Shown: positions 12,082 through 27,519, counted from the first letter of the stretch. The stretch: DNA of 60,000 nucleotides from Symsagittifera roscoffensis (GCF_963678635.1 NC_087070.1:41795831-41855830), one strand, 5' to 3'. Notes: generated from the sequence alone by a model not told the origin. Made by a program: numbers and translations.

Positions 12082-12990
12082 ACATAGTTAAAAAGATTCA
12101 ACGAACGCAAGTAAACAAAAAAATCTGACTTATTTTTTTGAAAAAAAAACATCAACTGTAGAAAATTAGATGCCCTTAAAACTCTTTGAAATTTATGACC
12201 GGCAATTTTTTGATTAAATTAACCCGATTTAAGAAAACTGGATCAATTAAATTTTTATTTTGCTGGAAAATCTGAATACTAAATTCACTTTCGAAACTAC
12301 AAGTTGATCACGTTTTTAGAGACCTTTATACATTTGCTGTTCGATAGTGCAGTTTGACTTGCTTACAACAAACGAAATGAATTGAAATTCAAAAAAAAAT
12401 CGGAGGTACAACTTAAAAAAAAAACAAATATCAATCCGCGAAAAAGTAACTATGAGCCTGGCAAGGCTTTTCGTTAAAAAAACCATGACAACTCATATAC
12501 GAGACTACACTACGTTAATCGAATTTTAAACAATCAAAAAAAAGTGGGAAAAGAGTCAAGGAAGGCAATTAAACATTTTAAAAAAGAAAATCTCAAGTGT
12601 CTGTCGAATTTCAAAGAAAAAAGTAGCTGGCCTTGAAGCCCTTTCAATTTCTAGAACTATTTTTGCTGACACTTAATTGATAAAACTAAACCAATTTGAG
12701 AAAAACTAGATCATTCGGTAAACCTTTTATTCCGCTGGGGAATCTGATGAAAGTTAAACTCCACTTCCAAAACTAGAAGTCGATTACGTTTTCGTGACCT
12801 TTTAACTTTATATGTTTGATAGTGGAATAGCTTTCATTTTAACAAATGAATTTAACTTAAAATGGAATCAAATATCAAACCGCAAAAGTTTAATTTGAGC
12901 TTGAACAAATGTTAAGATTTTATCTGAAAAAAAAAATCATCATGACCTATATAAGAGCCTGAAATACGTTCACCGACCTTTCAAAAAAAC
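12082..12990 (+). repeat. Two family A repeats in tandem
   Basis: Two consecutive diverged copies (about 12082-12530 and 12540-12986), each with the core tggatcaat..., gtcgat/gttgatcacgtttt and gatagtg blocks. Same orientation as all others. Confidence 0.7.
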
Positions 12991-13734
12991 TATCTAAACA
13001 CAACTTCTGAAAAACAGGTTCAAAAGATAATATATCTACCAAAAAACTTTTCAGTCCAAAGAAAGTATTAAATGAGTTTTTTGGGTCTTTTTGGAAAGAT
13101 TAAAAGGTTTAGTTCAAATAAAACGAAGTGCAAATTTACCCCTTTGGTATACGAGAAAAATCAGCAAAAAGAAAAACAGAAATCAGTTGAAAAAATCGCC
13201 GTTCAGAGAAAAGAGAATAATTTAAGAAAACATTGTTAAGTCACAAAGACGATTCGGGCTTTATTGAAATGTAAGCTCTTTTTTAATCAAGGAAAAAGAA
13301 CAAAAAACAGAACTCCAGAACTTAAAATTGTTTAAGCTTTAACTTTAGCCATTATGAGGATTCAGTTTATAACTAACAATATAATCTTTCTCAAAACTAT
13401 GAAATGGAGACAGAGAGACAAAAACAATGAAGTGCCGGTCAAAAAATGTGGTCAAAAATATTACAAGGACACCTTAATAAATCTCTTGAAACCAAACAAA
13501 CTGCATTAGGAGCATTTAGATGTTTCATATGGTTCAATCTGTTGATTAATATTAACTAAGATAAAAAAGAAAAAATGAAAATTCGAAATCTTATTGAAAA
13601 ACTCCTAAATATTTGCAGATACAATTTCTCAATTAATTTACGAAGTTTAAAAAACTCTGGAAAGCTATGATTTCCATCCAATTATATCATTTATATTTGA
13701 AATGTAACTTATTCACAACGAAAACAAAAAATAG

Positions 13735-14052
13735 AGCTGGAAAAAGTCAATAAATTCAAAGAGACTGGAGAAAACGATTGACATTTTTGGAAAAGTTTTC
13801 TGAACTGAAATTTCAAAAAATAATAGAAGTAGTTCACATTTTTTACGCAACTTCTCTTTCGTTATCGGAGAGTGCACTTTGCACTCCATTTACTAAATGA
13901 TATTAAATTGAACTCAAGAAAAGAAAAGTCAAACAGCAAAAGATCAAATATGGCACTTTTTCCTAACTCGAAAAAAAACTTTTTTTTTCATCTAACTCGA
14001 AAAGAAAACATCAAGACTTATAAACTGTCTTAACTACGTTCATTGCTATTTA
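13735..14052 (+). repeat. Family A repeat (truncated, subfamily with ggagagtg core)
   Basis: Contains ggaaaaagtcaat near its start and ends aactacgttcattg. The internal cggagagtgcactttg matches the second subfamily seen at 18078 and 33756. Confidence 0.55.
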
Positions 14053-14508
14053 AAAACAAAAAATCATTTTTATCAAAAAATTTCAGCAAAAAACAACGTC
14101 ATTCTCGGATCACGCGCTACACAAGCCCTACGAGACAAGGCAGTCAAGGCAAAACGGAAAAAGAAGATTTTTTTGAAATTTTTCATAACGAAAACACCTG
14201 AATTAGTTTTTCTACATTTCGGTAATCATAATACCAAGATTTTTCAGTTCAAAGAGAAATGAAATTGCCTTGAGCCAGTTTGACAAGATTTCAATTCAAT
14301 TTTACTAAGTACGATTTCACTTCGGCAAGAAACAAAAATTTAAAACCCCTAAATGCTATCTACTAGAATATCCTATCGACTTCATGTGAAACTAGCAAAG
14401 TGTCTTATAGGAGCTATCTGTGGGTGTAGCTGTGGGATAGGTGTTGGGATGGGGGATGGGGGTCGGAATTAGGGAGAGGGGGACATCCCTGGGGTCCTGT
14501 TCTCTTAC

Positions 14509-14606
14509 CATCGTGTATGGTCTCCTTGCCACCTGAGAGTGTTCCCAGGGGCAACAGTCCGTTGGGAGTGAGACCCTTGAGCTGGAGAACGCTCTCACTT
14601 TCCTCC
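14509..14606 (-). CDS. PPP3C-like: Calcineurin A alternative exon 11a
   Basis: 98-nt exon (residues 417-450) reading [19 protein letters not shown] and then [13 protein letters not shown]. It aligns with the vertebrate segment [16 protein letters not shown] between the calmodulin-binding helix and the autoinhibitory domain. The acceptor is cacacag|g and the donor g|gtaaga. It starts after two bases and ends after one base of a codon, exactly as E11b does. An (ATC)n tract lies about 65 nt upstream of its acceptor. Confidence 0.93.
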
Positions 14607-15108
14607 CTGTGTGCAATTAAGTTTATCAAACGAACCCTCAACAAAACCATCTTTACATTATCTCTCTTCTTATCATCATCATCATCATCATCATCATCAA
14701 CTAGTCCACAAATCAATGATCAACTCAACATTAACAAGCAGTATCACTAGAAGCACCTGCCATATTGTTAATCAATTCCATTTACAGCTTCATGAATTCG
14801 CAACCATCTGATTTAAATTAATGACAAAATTGGTTCAACAAAGTGCATGTTCTGTTTGGCTACCACTTCTAGTATTACTGCTGCATTCCTGATAATTGAT
14901 CTCATTAGTCTAAGTACTTTTCCGTAAATCGACCATAGTATTTCTCCAGACATGTTTTATAGCGGGGCCTTCCTCCAATACCACACTCAAATGTTACCTT
15001 AAGCCATTATTTAATATCTAATATGGCATAATAGAGTAGTTAATGACGTAGAGGTACAGGTGGAAAAGTAGCGGGGGCTGGGGTTGTTGCGTGTTTATAT
15101 GATCTAAC
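14607..15108 (-). other. Intron between E10 and E11a
   Basis: 502 nt, with the (ATC)n microsatellite near its 3' end in gene sense; otherwise non-repetitive. Short compared with the route to E11b (about 7 kb). Confidence 0.9.
14672..14699. repeat. (ATC)n microsatellite near E11a
   Basis: About nine ATC units, starting 65 nt upstream of the E11a acceptor on the transcribed strand, where it reads (GAT)n. Confidence 0.95.
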
Positions 15109-15196
15109 CTGAGGACAGTGAAGACTCTGGCCATTTTGCCGATTGCACGGATCTTGTTCCTGATCACCTCTTTCCGCTGAGCCACCTGGCTGGCTT
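15109..15196 (-). CDS. PPP3C-like: Calcineurin A exon 10 (calmodulin-binding helix)
   Basis: Exon of 88 nt (residues 388-417). It encodes ASQVAQ followed by [20 protein letters not shown] and VLR, the basic amphipathic calmodulin-binding helix, almost unchanged from vertebrates. The acceptor is tttcag|aa. The donor ag|gttaga leaves two bases of an Arg codon to be completed by a G at the start of either E11a or E11b. Confidence 0.96.
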
Positions 15197-15209
15197 CTGA
15201 AACAACACA

Positions 15210-15256
15210 CCACAATACAATCCAACTTAACGCCACAATACAATCCAACTTAACTC
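15210..15256. repeat. 23-bp tandem duplication upstream of the exon 10 acceptor
   Basis: ccacaatacaatccaactta plus three bases occurs twice, 14-60 nt upstream of the exon 10 acceptor in gene sense. It duplicates what should be the branch point and U-rich region. Confidence 0.9.
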
Positions 15257-15494
15257 ATTCAAATTCTTCATTAGCTATCAATTATCAACTGATCACATTA
15301 TGATATACTAAGCTTCTAACATCTAATATACATTCAAACTCTCACATAGTTTGTTTTACAAGTCATGTTTTATTGCCAAGTTAAGTTTTGATGTCAAATC
15401 TGTTTAAATGTCATATGAACATTTAAAAAGGCAGTCAAAATGTTGAGCTGTTTGATAACGATGAACTGATTTGAATTTGATTCGGATTGGATTA

Positions 15495-15669
15495 AAAATT
15501 GGATCTCTTTAACTATTCCTCCCATCTGAAACCTAATAAGGAATTGCCGCCCCTGGAATGAAATAATTCAAGGGTTAAGCATATGTGAATGTTGCACCTA
15601 GTAATGAACCCCCCCCCCCCCTCTTTGCAAAGGGTAGGGGTGAAACAGTAAAAGAGATCCATAAATTTA
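15495..15669. mobile_element. MITE-like element with internal C13 tract, copy 2
   Basis: Left end aaattggatctctttaacta, right end aaaagagatccataaattt. The C-run is at 15609-15621, at the corresponding place. It lies in intron 9 close to exon 10. Confidence 0.7.
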
Positions 15670-16918
15670 AAAAAGAAGGTGAAACTAACAATTGATCAAA
15701 TGGAAACTAAAACGACTAATCTATAATTATGCTACATTTTTCAACTGCATTCGCATTATCTACACACACACACACGTATACTTACCCGTGGCAGTGACTA
15801 AAATTATAATATTTCAATCAACACACATTTAATTAAATTTGCTACAATAATCGGCAAAAAACTTGCAAGAAAACTCCTACACCAGTCGTAAACTAACTTG
15901 CATAAGTTAGATTTAGAGCATGGAAAATGAAATAGAAACATTGGCCATAGAGCAAACAGTCTATTTAGTATAGGCGATTGTCTTGTCTCAGCGCCTGATG
16001 TTAAATTTGTTGTTCCTTGTGACTGCATTGTGACTTTCGAGATTCAATAGAGAACTTCCGGTGTCAAATAGTCCACAAGGAAATTGACATAAGCACTCAT
16101 AATCACTTTATTTCCTTTCTGATCCCAACTGAATTGCTAACTTCTCAAGCTAGTTAAGGATAATGAAATGAGTCAACAAATCGTCAGACAAACTACAGTT
16201 GAGAACAAAAATGATTAAGATTTTCTGAAAACGCAAATATAACCTCATATTGAAAAGAATCACAATACTGCTTCAGATCTAGCTAATAATCTCTCACCTC
16301 CCTCCCTCTTTTATATCTACTAAAGAATCCCCTATCTAAAATCAGTAAATTAACACTAAAGCTTTCCAGTGAAAATAATAACTTTGCTGCATTCTGATTG
16401 CATTGCCGCGGTCGAAAACTCGTTGATTTAATCTTACTTGACAATCTCTACCGTTTTTTGAACGAGAAAGGGGTGGGGATTGTTGAGTAGATCCACTGTT
16501 TATTCAGCAAAAATTAAAAATGTTACACAGAGCCGATACAACAAACAAAAAAATAAAAATGTTGAAAAAAATTGGGTGAGCCAAAATTTTCGTATGTCTG
16601 GATAAAAGACAACTAGGGGCCCAACTACAGCTGGAGGTATGTGTTTAATACTTTTTGAATTTGTTATACTGATGCGGGACGAAATGCGGAATTTCAAATA
16701 AGGGACTTTGCCCAAAACCTCAACTTCTCTTAAAAAATAAACAGTCGGCCCTTCTGTAGGAAAAATTCTCGCAACCAGTTCCTTCGATTAAAGTTTTCAT
16801 TTCAGATTTGATAGTGTAGTTTCTTATAAAAGTCGAAGTTTCGTAGAAAAAAAAACGATCATAAGTTCGAAAACTTTCTGAAACCTTAAACTTTTTTCTG
16901 CAAAAAAGAGAGTCGTTG

Positions 16919-17031
16919 CCGCTTAAGCAGAGAAGACTCCCCGCTTAAGCAGAGAAGACTCCCCGCTTAAGCAGAGAAGACTCCCCGCTTAAGCAGAGAA
17001 GACTCCCCGCTTAAGCAGAGAAGACTATCAA
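16919..17031. repeat. 22-bp minisatellite, 5 units
   Basis: Five perfect or near-perfect units, spaced 22 bp (16921, 16943, 16965, 16987, 17009), of gcttaagcagagaagactcc plus two bases. Each unit contains the perfect palindrome gcttaagc. Confidence 0.95.
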
Positions 17032-17640
17032 AACCGACTTTCTGTTTAGATTAAACCTATGACATCAGATTTGGCGGGATAGTTGACGAAAAGTCCAAAA
17101 AATGGTCAACAAACCAGAAAGTTGACATTTCCGAGAATGATAGGTTTTTGTTTACGAAAGTTGGGCGTAGCTGCTTATGCAAAAGAGAATCAACCAACCT
17201 TTAGTTTCGATTAAACCCAAAATCAAAAGCCATAGTTTGGCAGGGTAATTCTCGAGAAAAGTTTCAAAAAAACGGTCAAAAATATCAAAAGTTGGACTTT
17301 TTTGAGCGCCATAACTTCTTGTGTCAAAAAATTGGGGCGCTCTCGCGTATGCAAAGGAACTTCTCACAGCCCGTTCTTTGGACTCATATCAAAATCTCAG
17401 ATATGGCAGGATAGTTTTTGAGAAAACTCAAAAAATTAAAACAAAAACTGTCAAAAAATCACAATTTGATTTTTCCGAGTTCCATAAATTTTCATTGTCG
17501 AAAAATTGGGCTAGTTGCGTATGCAAAGAAGCTATCCACAACCCGGTTTTTAGATTCAACCCTAAAATCTCAGATTTGGGAGGATAAATTTCGAGAAAAC
17601 CAAGAAAAAAAGTACAAAAATATGGGTCAAATATTCCCCC
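17032..17640. repeat. About 170-bp tandem repeat, four diverged units
   Basis: Recurring blocks (agatttggcgggatag at about 17066, 17232, 17398, 17569; tatgcaaa at 17177, 17347, 17519) show a 166-172 bp period. Related single copies occur around 33220 and 38180. Confidence 0.75.
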
Positions 17641-18074
17641 CATAGACTTTTTTGAAGGATGTAGACAGACGGGGAAAGTAAAGAGACTAAGCGTCTCAAA
17701 ATCAAAAAAAAAACCAACCCATACATTTTCATCAAAACTTTTTTTTATCAAACAGTAATTCTAGACAAACATGCCCAGCAAGACATTTGAATTTTAAATT
17801 AGCAACGGAACAAACCCCACGAAGCGGAACAAATCCGACAAATTCTGAGCAGACAACAGTTAAGCCGCAAAAAAATGATTTAATAAAAAACCTGAAAAAC
17901 TTTCCAGACCTCTGAACTACAAGAAACACCATGTGCAACTACCATCATACTTGCTTACAGTACAAAAATTTTCCCATTGCATACACAGAAAAAAAATGAG
18001 GTCCGGACATTAGGATGCAGAGGTGACGTGATTACCTCTAGGCCAAGTGCGAAAGAACCTGCAAGTTGCTAAGA

Positions 18075-18572
18075 TTCAAACAGCCAATCGAAGATTGGAA
18101 AAAAGTAATGAACACAAGTAAAGATGAAAAAAAACACTGACTCTCTTGAAAAAATCCCAACTTTCGAAATTCAAATATAAAAGTTGATACCCTTTAAGCT
18201 GTTTGAATTTCTAGAACAATTTTCGATTGGCACTTTTTTGATAAAATTGATCCAACTTGAGAAAACTGTATGAATAAGTGTTTATTCCGCTGGAAATCTT
18301 AAAATTAAATTGCACTTCCGAAACTAGAAATCGCTCACGTTTGTTTTTCGCGCCATTTCCACGTTCGTTTTTGAAGAGTGCTATTTACGTCACTTTCAGC
18401 AGATGATTTTAATTGAACTCAAAAATTCATATATATTTAAGTGCATTCATAAATGGATCAAAATGTATGAATGCACATTTGTAGTTACTAGAGACTTTAT
18501 GACTTTTCCTGAAAAAAAATCAGCAAGACCTATTTCCGAGTCTTCACTACGTTTATTACTCTTAATAATAAA
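18075..18572 (+). repeat. Family A repeat, second subfamily with hairpin
   Basis: The second subfamily has the core cgttcg..gaagagtgctatttacg instead of ctgttcgatagtgg. It carries a perfect hairpin (gtgcattcata... tatgaatgcac, 18440-18475). Confidence 0.7.
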
Positions 18573-19195
18573 GCAAGTAAAAAATATGTAAGAAAAATTG
18601 CTTACGGTAGAAAAAGTATGGTTAGGTAGCAAAAAAACTCAAGATGTCTGGTTCAACCAATTTTTCTCATGCTTGAGGCAGAATTTCTCAGACCAGCAGA
18701 AAAATAGCCTAATATTGCACGTGGATTTTCAATCCAGTTCAGAGTAACAAACTGAAATGCCATAATGCTCTTTTGAACCGGGAAAAAAATTCTTCGTTTG
18801 GAAAATACAACTGAGAACGAAATGATTAGTAGCCAGTGAGGTCAATTGCACTTCGGTTCCACCACGTTTAGTTGCAAACTTGATTGCAAAAGAATTAGTT
18901 AATTCGCCATGGAGTTTTATTCTATTTTACCAGATTTGGATGATGACGTCAGTTTTCCGGCTACTAATTGTGCAGTGGAATCTGTGCCATCTAAAAAGTT
19001 GGCCCTCATTTGTTTCATATCAAGGCAAGTGTTATAACTTATAATTACGTAATTTGCGCGGGAATTTTTCTTCTGTTTCAAATTAAATCTTTTCGAGCTA
19101 CGATAGATAGAATACAATTAATCTTACAAGTGTTTAATTTATTCATTTTGTAAAATTGAAAACCTAGAAAATATGAGGATATTTATGCGTCATAC

Positions 19196-19261
19196 CTTCT
19201 CCTTCGGCTATGAGTTCGTCGTCTGAGCAGATGTTGAGCACGTTGACCAGCATCTCAGTCA
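19196..19261 (-). CDS. PPP3C-like: Calcineurin A exon 9 (end of calcineurin B-binding helix)
   Basis: Short exon of 66 nt (residues 366-388), reading VTEMLVNVLNICSDDEL and then IAEGE. It completes the calcineurin B-binding helix and enters the variable acidic linker. The acceptor is tttcag|tg and the donor g|gtatga. Confidence 0.95.
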
Positions 19262-19392
19262 CTGAAACACAAATACAATCAGTTCATTAATTGGAGGAGC
19301 CAATTGCAATACAACCGTGCACTGCAAGCTGGCGCTCAAAAAACGAGACGCAAATCACTACTAGGTCAAAAAACTTCTTTTAAAAAAGTTTG

Positions 19393-19735
19393 AAACCTAG
19401 CCAACAGACAGTTAGAAAAAAATCATGAACGAAAGTAAACTCGGACTTATTTTTTGAAAAAATCAAAAACATTCGTATTTCAAAGAAAAAAATAGATAGC
19501 CTTAAAGCTCTAGAAAGACTTAAAACTCCTAATAGAAGCCCATCACGTTTTTCGTGACCTTTAAACTTTAAATGTTGGATAGTGCAATTAGCTTTCATTT
19601 TAACAAAAGAAATGAACTGAACTTCAAGAAAATCAGATGTCAAACAGCAAAATAATCCAACTTGTTAAGACTTTTCCTAAAAAAACCATGACTACCTAAA
19701 TTAGAGTCTGAACTAGTTTCATCGACTCTTCAAAA
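19393..19735 (+). repeat. Family A repeat, internally deleted
   Basis: Starts at ccaacagacagttag and ends catcgactctt. It lacks the aactggatcaat block. It lies in intron 8, about 130 bp from exon 9. Confidence 0.75.
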
Positions 19736-20292
19736 AAATTGCCGTAACACAATTTCTGAAAAACAACTGCACAAAATAAACACTACGTGCGTTACAAGAC
19801 TAAATAAGAAAGTTCAAAATGTAATATATTCCTTTCAAAAAGTAATAGTACTATCTAAAAACTTTTCAGCTCAAAGAGTAGTAATTGAGCTGGGTTCTTT
19901 TTGAAATGATTAAAACTTGTGGTTCAAATAGAACAAACGTCCACATTCATCTCTTTCTTATACGAGGAAATTGAAAAAAAAATAATGAAAAAATTGTCGA
20001 CTAGAGAAAAGAAAGTATTTTAAAAATTGTTTAAGCTTTCTCAAACTCTGAGATGAAGACAATAAGTTAAAAAGTAAGTGTCGTTCAAAAAAGGTGGTCA
20101 AATCATGTTTTTACATCGATAACTTATTAAAATTCTTGGAAGCAAACAAACTTCAACTGCATCAGGAGCATTTATATGTTTCATAAGGTTCTACCCGTCA
20201 ATTGTTATTCACTAAGATTAATTGAAAAAAGAAAAACTCTCGAAACATTTGCAGACACTACTCAAACTCAAAACTTATTTACAAAGCCTATA

Positions 20293-21410
20293 ACATAGCC
20301 AACAGACAGTTAGAAAAGAGTCAATGTACGACTTAATCTCAGGGAAAAAAATGAAAAAACTTTCGAATTTCACAAAGAAAAAAATAGATGGCTTTAAAGC
20401 TCTTTGAAATTCTAGATTAATTTATGATGACACTTGCTTCATAAAATCAACCCAATTTGAGAAAAATGGATCAATAGCTAAAATTATTAGTGTGTATAAC
20501 ATTTTTGTAAAATTATAATTTGCACTTTGTTGATAAAGTTAACTGAATTTGAGAAACCAGGATTTTAGGTAGAGTTTTCATTTCACTGAGAATTCTAAAA
20601 AACTAAATTCTACTTTCGAAGCTAGAAATCGATCGTTTTTCGCGCCATGGCCGCTTTCGTAATTGGAGAGCGAATCCATCCAACGTTTTAGCAAATCAAC
20701 TTGCATTGAACTCAAAAAGTGCACATATACTTAGGAGCTTTCATTAATGTATCATTATGAATAAATGCACTTTCTGTAGTTATTAGAGCATTTTAAGACT
20801 TCCTGAAGAAATCACGACGACCTATAAAAAAGTTTTAACAAAGTTCATCGATTCTTTACAACTGATTATTATGAAGCGTTTTCCAAAAAAGCCCATCCAA
20901 TTTGAGAACATTAGAGCAAAAGTAATTTGTTTATTGCGCTGGGAAATCTGAACATTATAATCCATATTCAAAAATAGAAGTCGATAACGTTACCTTTCCA
21001 CTTTTGTCGGTCAATAGTTAGGTTTGCCTATGACTAGCTTTTTGATAAACAACCTCTTTCAAATTTCAAAAACAATATATGGCCTGAAAGCTCTGTGAAT
21101 TTCACCAACAAGTAATGCTTGATAGATTTCTGATCGGATAATCCTATTAGAGAAAACTTGATCAATGGGTAACTTTTTATTCCACTGGGAAATCTGAAAA
21201 TTAAATTCTACTTTCGAAACTAGAAGTCAATCACGTTTTTTGTGACCTTTATAATTTCGCAAACGAATGAAATGAACTGAACTTAAAAAAGAAATCAAAA
21301 GTCAAACCGCGAACTAAATTTGAGCCTGGACAAATTTGAAGACTTTTGCCAAAAAAAATCATCGCGGACCTATTTAAGAGCCTGAACAACGTACATCGAC
21401 TATTAACAAC
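20293..21410 (+). repeat. Cluster of family A repeats
   Basis: A full second-subfamily copy (20293-20862) is followed by two partial copies (about 20880-21005 and 21010-21410), all in the same orientation. It lies in intron 8, close to exon 8. Confidence 0.75.
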
Positions 21411-21545
21411 CATTTCGAAACATAAGCTGTACCAAGAGAATTTTCATCAGAATTAAGTCCAAAATGCGAAAAGATTATTTGTATTGATTTTCTAATGAAA
21501 TCGCAAAAAAGACAAGATAGTTTCTTGAACTTTCTCACACGATCA

Positions 21546-25271
<3,726 letters not shown>

Positions 25272-25349
25272 CCTGCATCCTGGGCCTCGTGAGCACGGAT
25301 GATTGATAGCAGGTTGTTGTTCTGAAGGAACTCGCATGTCGCGCTATAA
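25272..25349 (-). CDS. PPP3C-like: Calcineurin A exon 7 (RAHEAQD)
   Basis: Exon of 78 nt (residues 266-292). It reads [20 protein letters not shown] and then EAQDAG. H286 in RAHEAQD is the last metal ligand of the active site. The acceptor is tttcag|t and the donor gg|gtgagt; the split Gly codon is completed by exon 8. Confidence 0.96.
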
Positions 25350-25391
25350 CTGAAACACAAAAAAATTCTTACCAAAACTTCTTAACAAAAA

Positions 25392-25725
25392 AAGATGGCC
25401 AACTGACAGTTGGAAGAGAGTAATTAACGCAAGCAAACAAAAAACACTGGCTTAGTTGAAAAAATTTCAACATTAGAATTTGAAAGAAAAAAACAGATGC
25501 ATTTGAGTTTCTAGAACAGTTTCTGATTGGCGCGTTTTTGATATCCTTAACCCAACTTGAGAAAACTGGATCAATAGGTTAAGTTTTTATTCCACTGAAA
25601 ATCGTAAAATTAAATTCCACTTTCAAAACTGAAACTTTTAACGCAATTTCCCCGTTCGTATTTGGAGGGTGTTATTTAAGTAACTTTCAGCAGATGAATT
25701 TCAATTGACCTTAAAAAGATAAGCT
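25392..25725 (+). repeat. Family A repeat filling intron 6
   Basis: Begins ggccaactgacagttggaag. It occupies about 334 of the 383 nt of intron 6 and ends only about 8 bp from the exon 6 donor. Confidence 0.8.
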
Positions 25726-25731
25726 TAATTA

Positions 25732-25872
<141 letters not shown>

Positions 25873-26284
25873 CTAAAACAAACAATAAATGACTAATCGT
25901 CCAGGCAACATCTTGAATTACTACGAAAGTGCCAAAAATTTAGTTAAGCTTCAAATTAGTTAGGCTTATCGTTCTAACCATTGACACAGAGGCGAAGCTA
26001 CGATTCACAAACAATAGCGAGAACACGACAAAGTCAGCTCTATAAAGTGCAATTAAAAAAAGAAATAAGCCTCGAATAGGTAAAAAATCGTCTACGTGAG
26101 GTAAAAAATCGACCGAGATTTTGAGTCAAACACACTATCACTCAACCACGAAACAGATGCTATGAAATTTCAAATTCTACAGATCGTGATTAAAGCAAAA
26201 GTGCAACCAAACGAACACTTTTATTTGCGAGTTACATAAGAAAAAAAAAGAAAGTTCGCACTAATACACTAACGCTCGAGGGTG

Positions 26285-27010
26285 TAAAAATGGGGAAGAA
26301 CTTTGAATACAAGTGTTTCAGGTTTTTTCTTTTTTGTTATCCAAAAAAACAGGCACCACGAATAATCATCGGAATGTTTCGTATGATATATCAAATTAAA
26401 GCCCTTTCAGTTGTCATAGGAAAAACTTTCCTAGTGTTGACAAAGAAAACTGTTTGGAAATTTTGTGAAACTTTAACGAGAAAAGTGAGTAGTAAAAACC
26501 TTTAGTTTTAATCCAGGAAAACCAGTTTGGAAGCGGCAAAATGTCATGGTCACGAAAAAGGCGATTCACTTCTAGTTTTGAAACAGGATTTTGTTTCAAA
26601 GTAGTGAAAGCTCTTATATAGGCCTTGCTGATTTTCTAAGAAATAGTTGATTTTGATTTTTCGTTGTTGTTCCGACCATTGAAAAATGGGGAGGAGCTTT
26701 GTATTCGGGTTTGTTTTAGTTTCCACGCAAAATCAGGTACCACGAATATAAATCGGAATGGGTCGAGTGATATATCAAACTAAAGCCCTTTCAGTCATGA
26801 TTCTAAAAACCTTGAAATCCAAAAAAAAAATTCACTGTCGAAAAAAACGTGTTTGAAATTTTTGAATTTTATAGAATAACTTTTGATCAAATGAGTTGAG
26901 TGCGAGCAGCTCATTTGTTTTTTAACTAAAGGCAATTAACACAATTAATCATCGGATGGTTGGAGTGATATCATATTAGAGCCCTTTCAGCCGCGATTCA
27001 CAGAGTCCAG
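26285..27010 (+). repeat. Three diverged copies of an atatcaaa...gccctttcag repeat
   Basis: Blocks at 26290, 26685 and 26900 share atggggaagaactttg, caggcaccacgaat, atcggaatg, tgatatatcaaa and taaagccctttcag. Fragments of the family recur near 53800, 54165 and 54940 (inverted). Confidence 0.6.
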
Positions 27011-27519
27011 AAAAACTACGTCAAGAGCTCCAGTAGAATTTCGAGCGAGTAAAGCGAGCGAGCTGGCTGTGTATAGAAGGCTAAGGTGTTAAAATTTGAT
27101 TTCCATAGCGCAAAAATATTTTCCATCCTTTGGAAATAAGTTCAAGTTTGGTAGCTCCGTTTTGGAAATGAAAAAAAAAACTGACATTTTTCAAGTTTTT
27201 TGCTTTGCTTATCTACCTTTTTCCGCCTAAAACTGTATCTTGATTCGCCAATTTTACTGCGTTTCTTGAACATACTTAATTTCTGGACTTTCGTTAGATG
27301 AATTTATCTCTCCACGCAGAAAAAAACGACAGTAATTTGAAAACACACGTATATTTTTTATGTATATGGTCGGAAAAAACTGCGCTACTTGCGAAGTCGT
27401 GATTCTTGTTGTAGTATGTTTTAGTACTTGAAACAAGCGTACAAGAAAAAATGTTGCGTCGGTCGGTCATTTTATTTCAGTCGTTCATTATAATCTTGGG
27501 ATCGGAGTCAATATATGAA

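Larger units (their letters stand above)
8086..14508 (-). other. Intron between alternative exons E11a and E11b
   Basis: 6.4 kb. It holds four family A copies and a G16 run. The stretch 9200-11770 is largely non-repetitive and of more even composition than the rest, and could be ancestral intron with regulatory content. No third E11-like exon was seen by eye. Confidence 0.8.
15197..19195 (-). other. Calcineurin A intron 9
   Basis: 4.0 kb. It holds the 23-bp duplication, a poly-C MITE, (AC)n near 15761, the 22-bp minisatellite, the 170-bp tandem block and one family A copy. 15670-16900 has no recognised element. Confidence 0.85.

Noticed and set aside
14517-14811. Plus-strand frames with Ser- or His-runs
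   Set aside because: Antisense of E11a plus translation of the ATC microsatellite.
17152-17751. Cluster of overlapping small frames
   Set aside because: They fall on the 170-bp tandem repeat in several frames and show no coding constraint.
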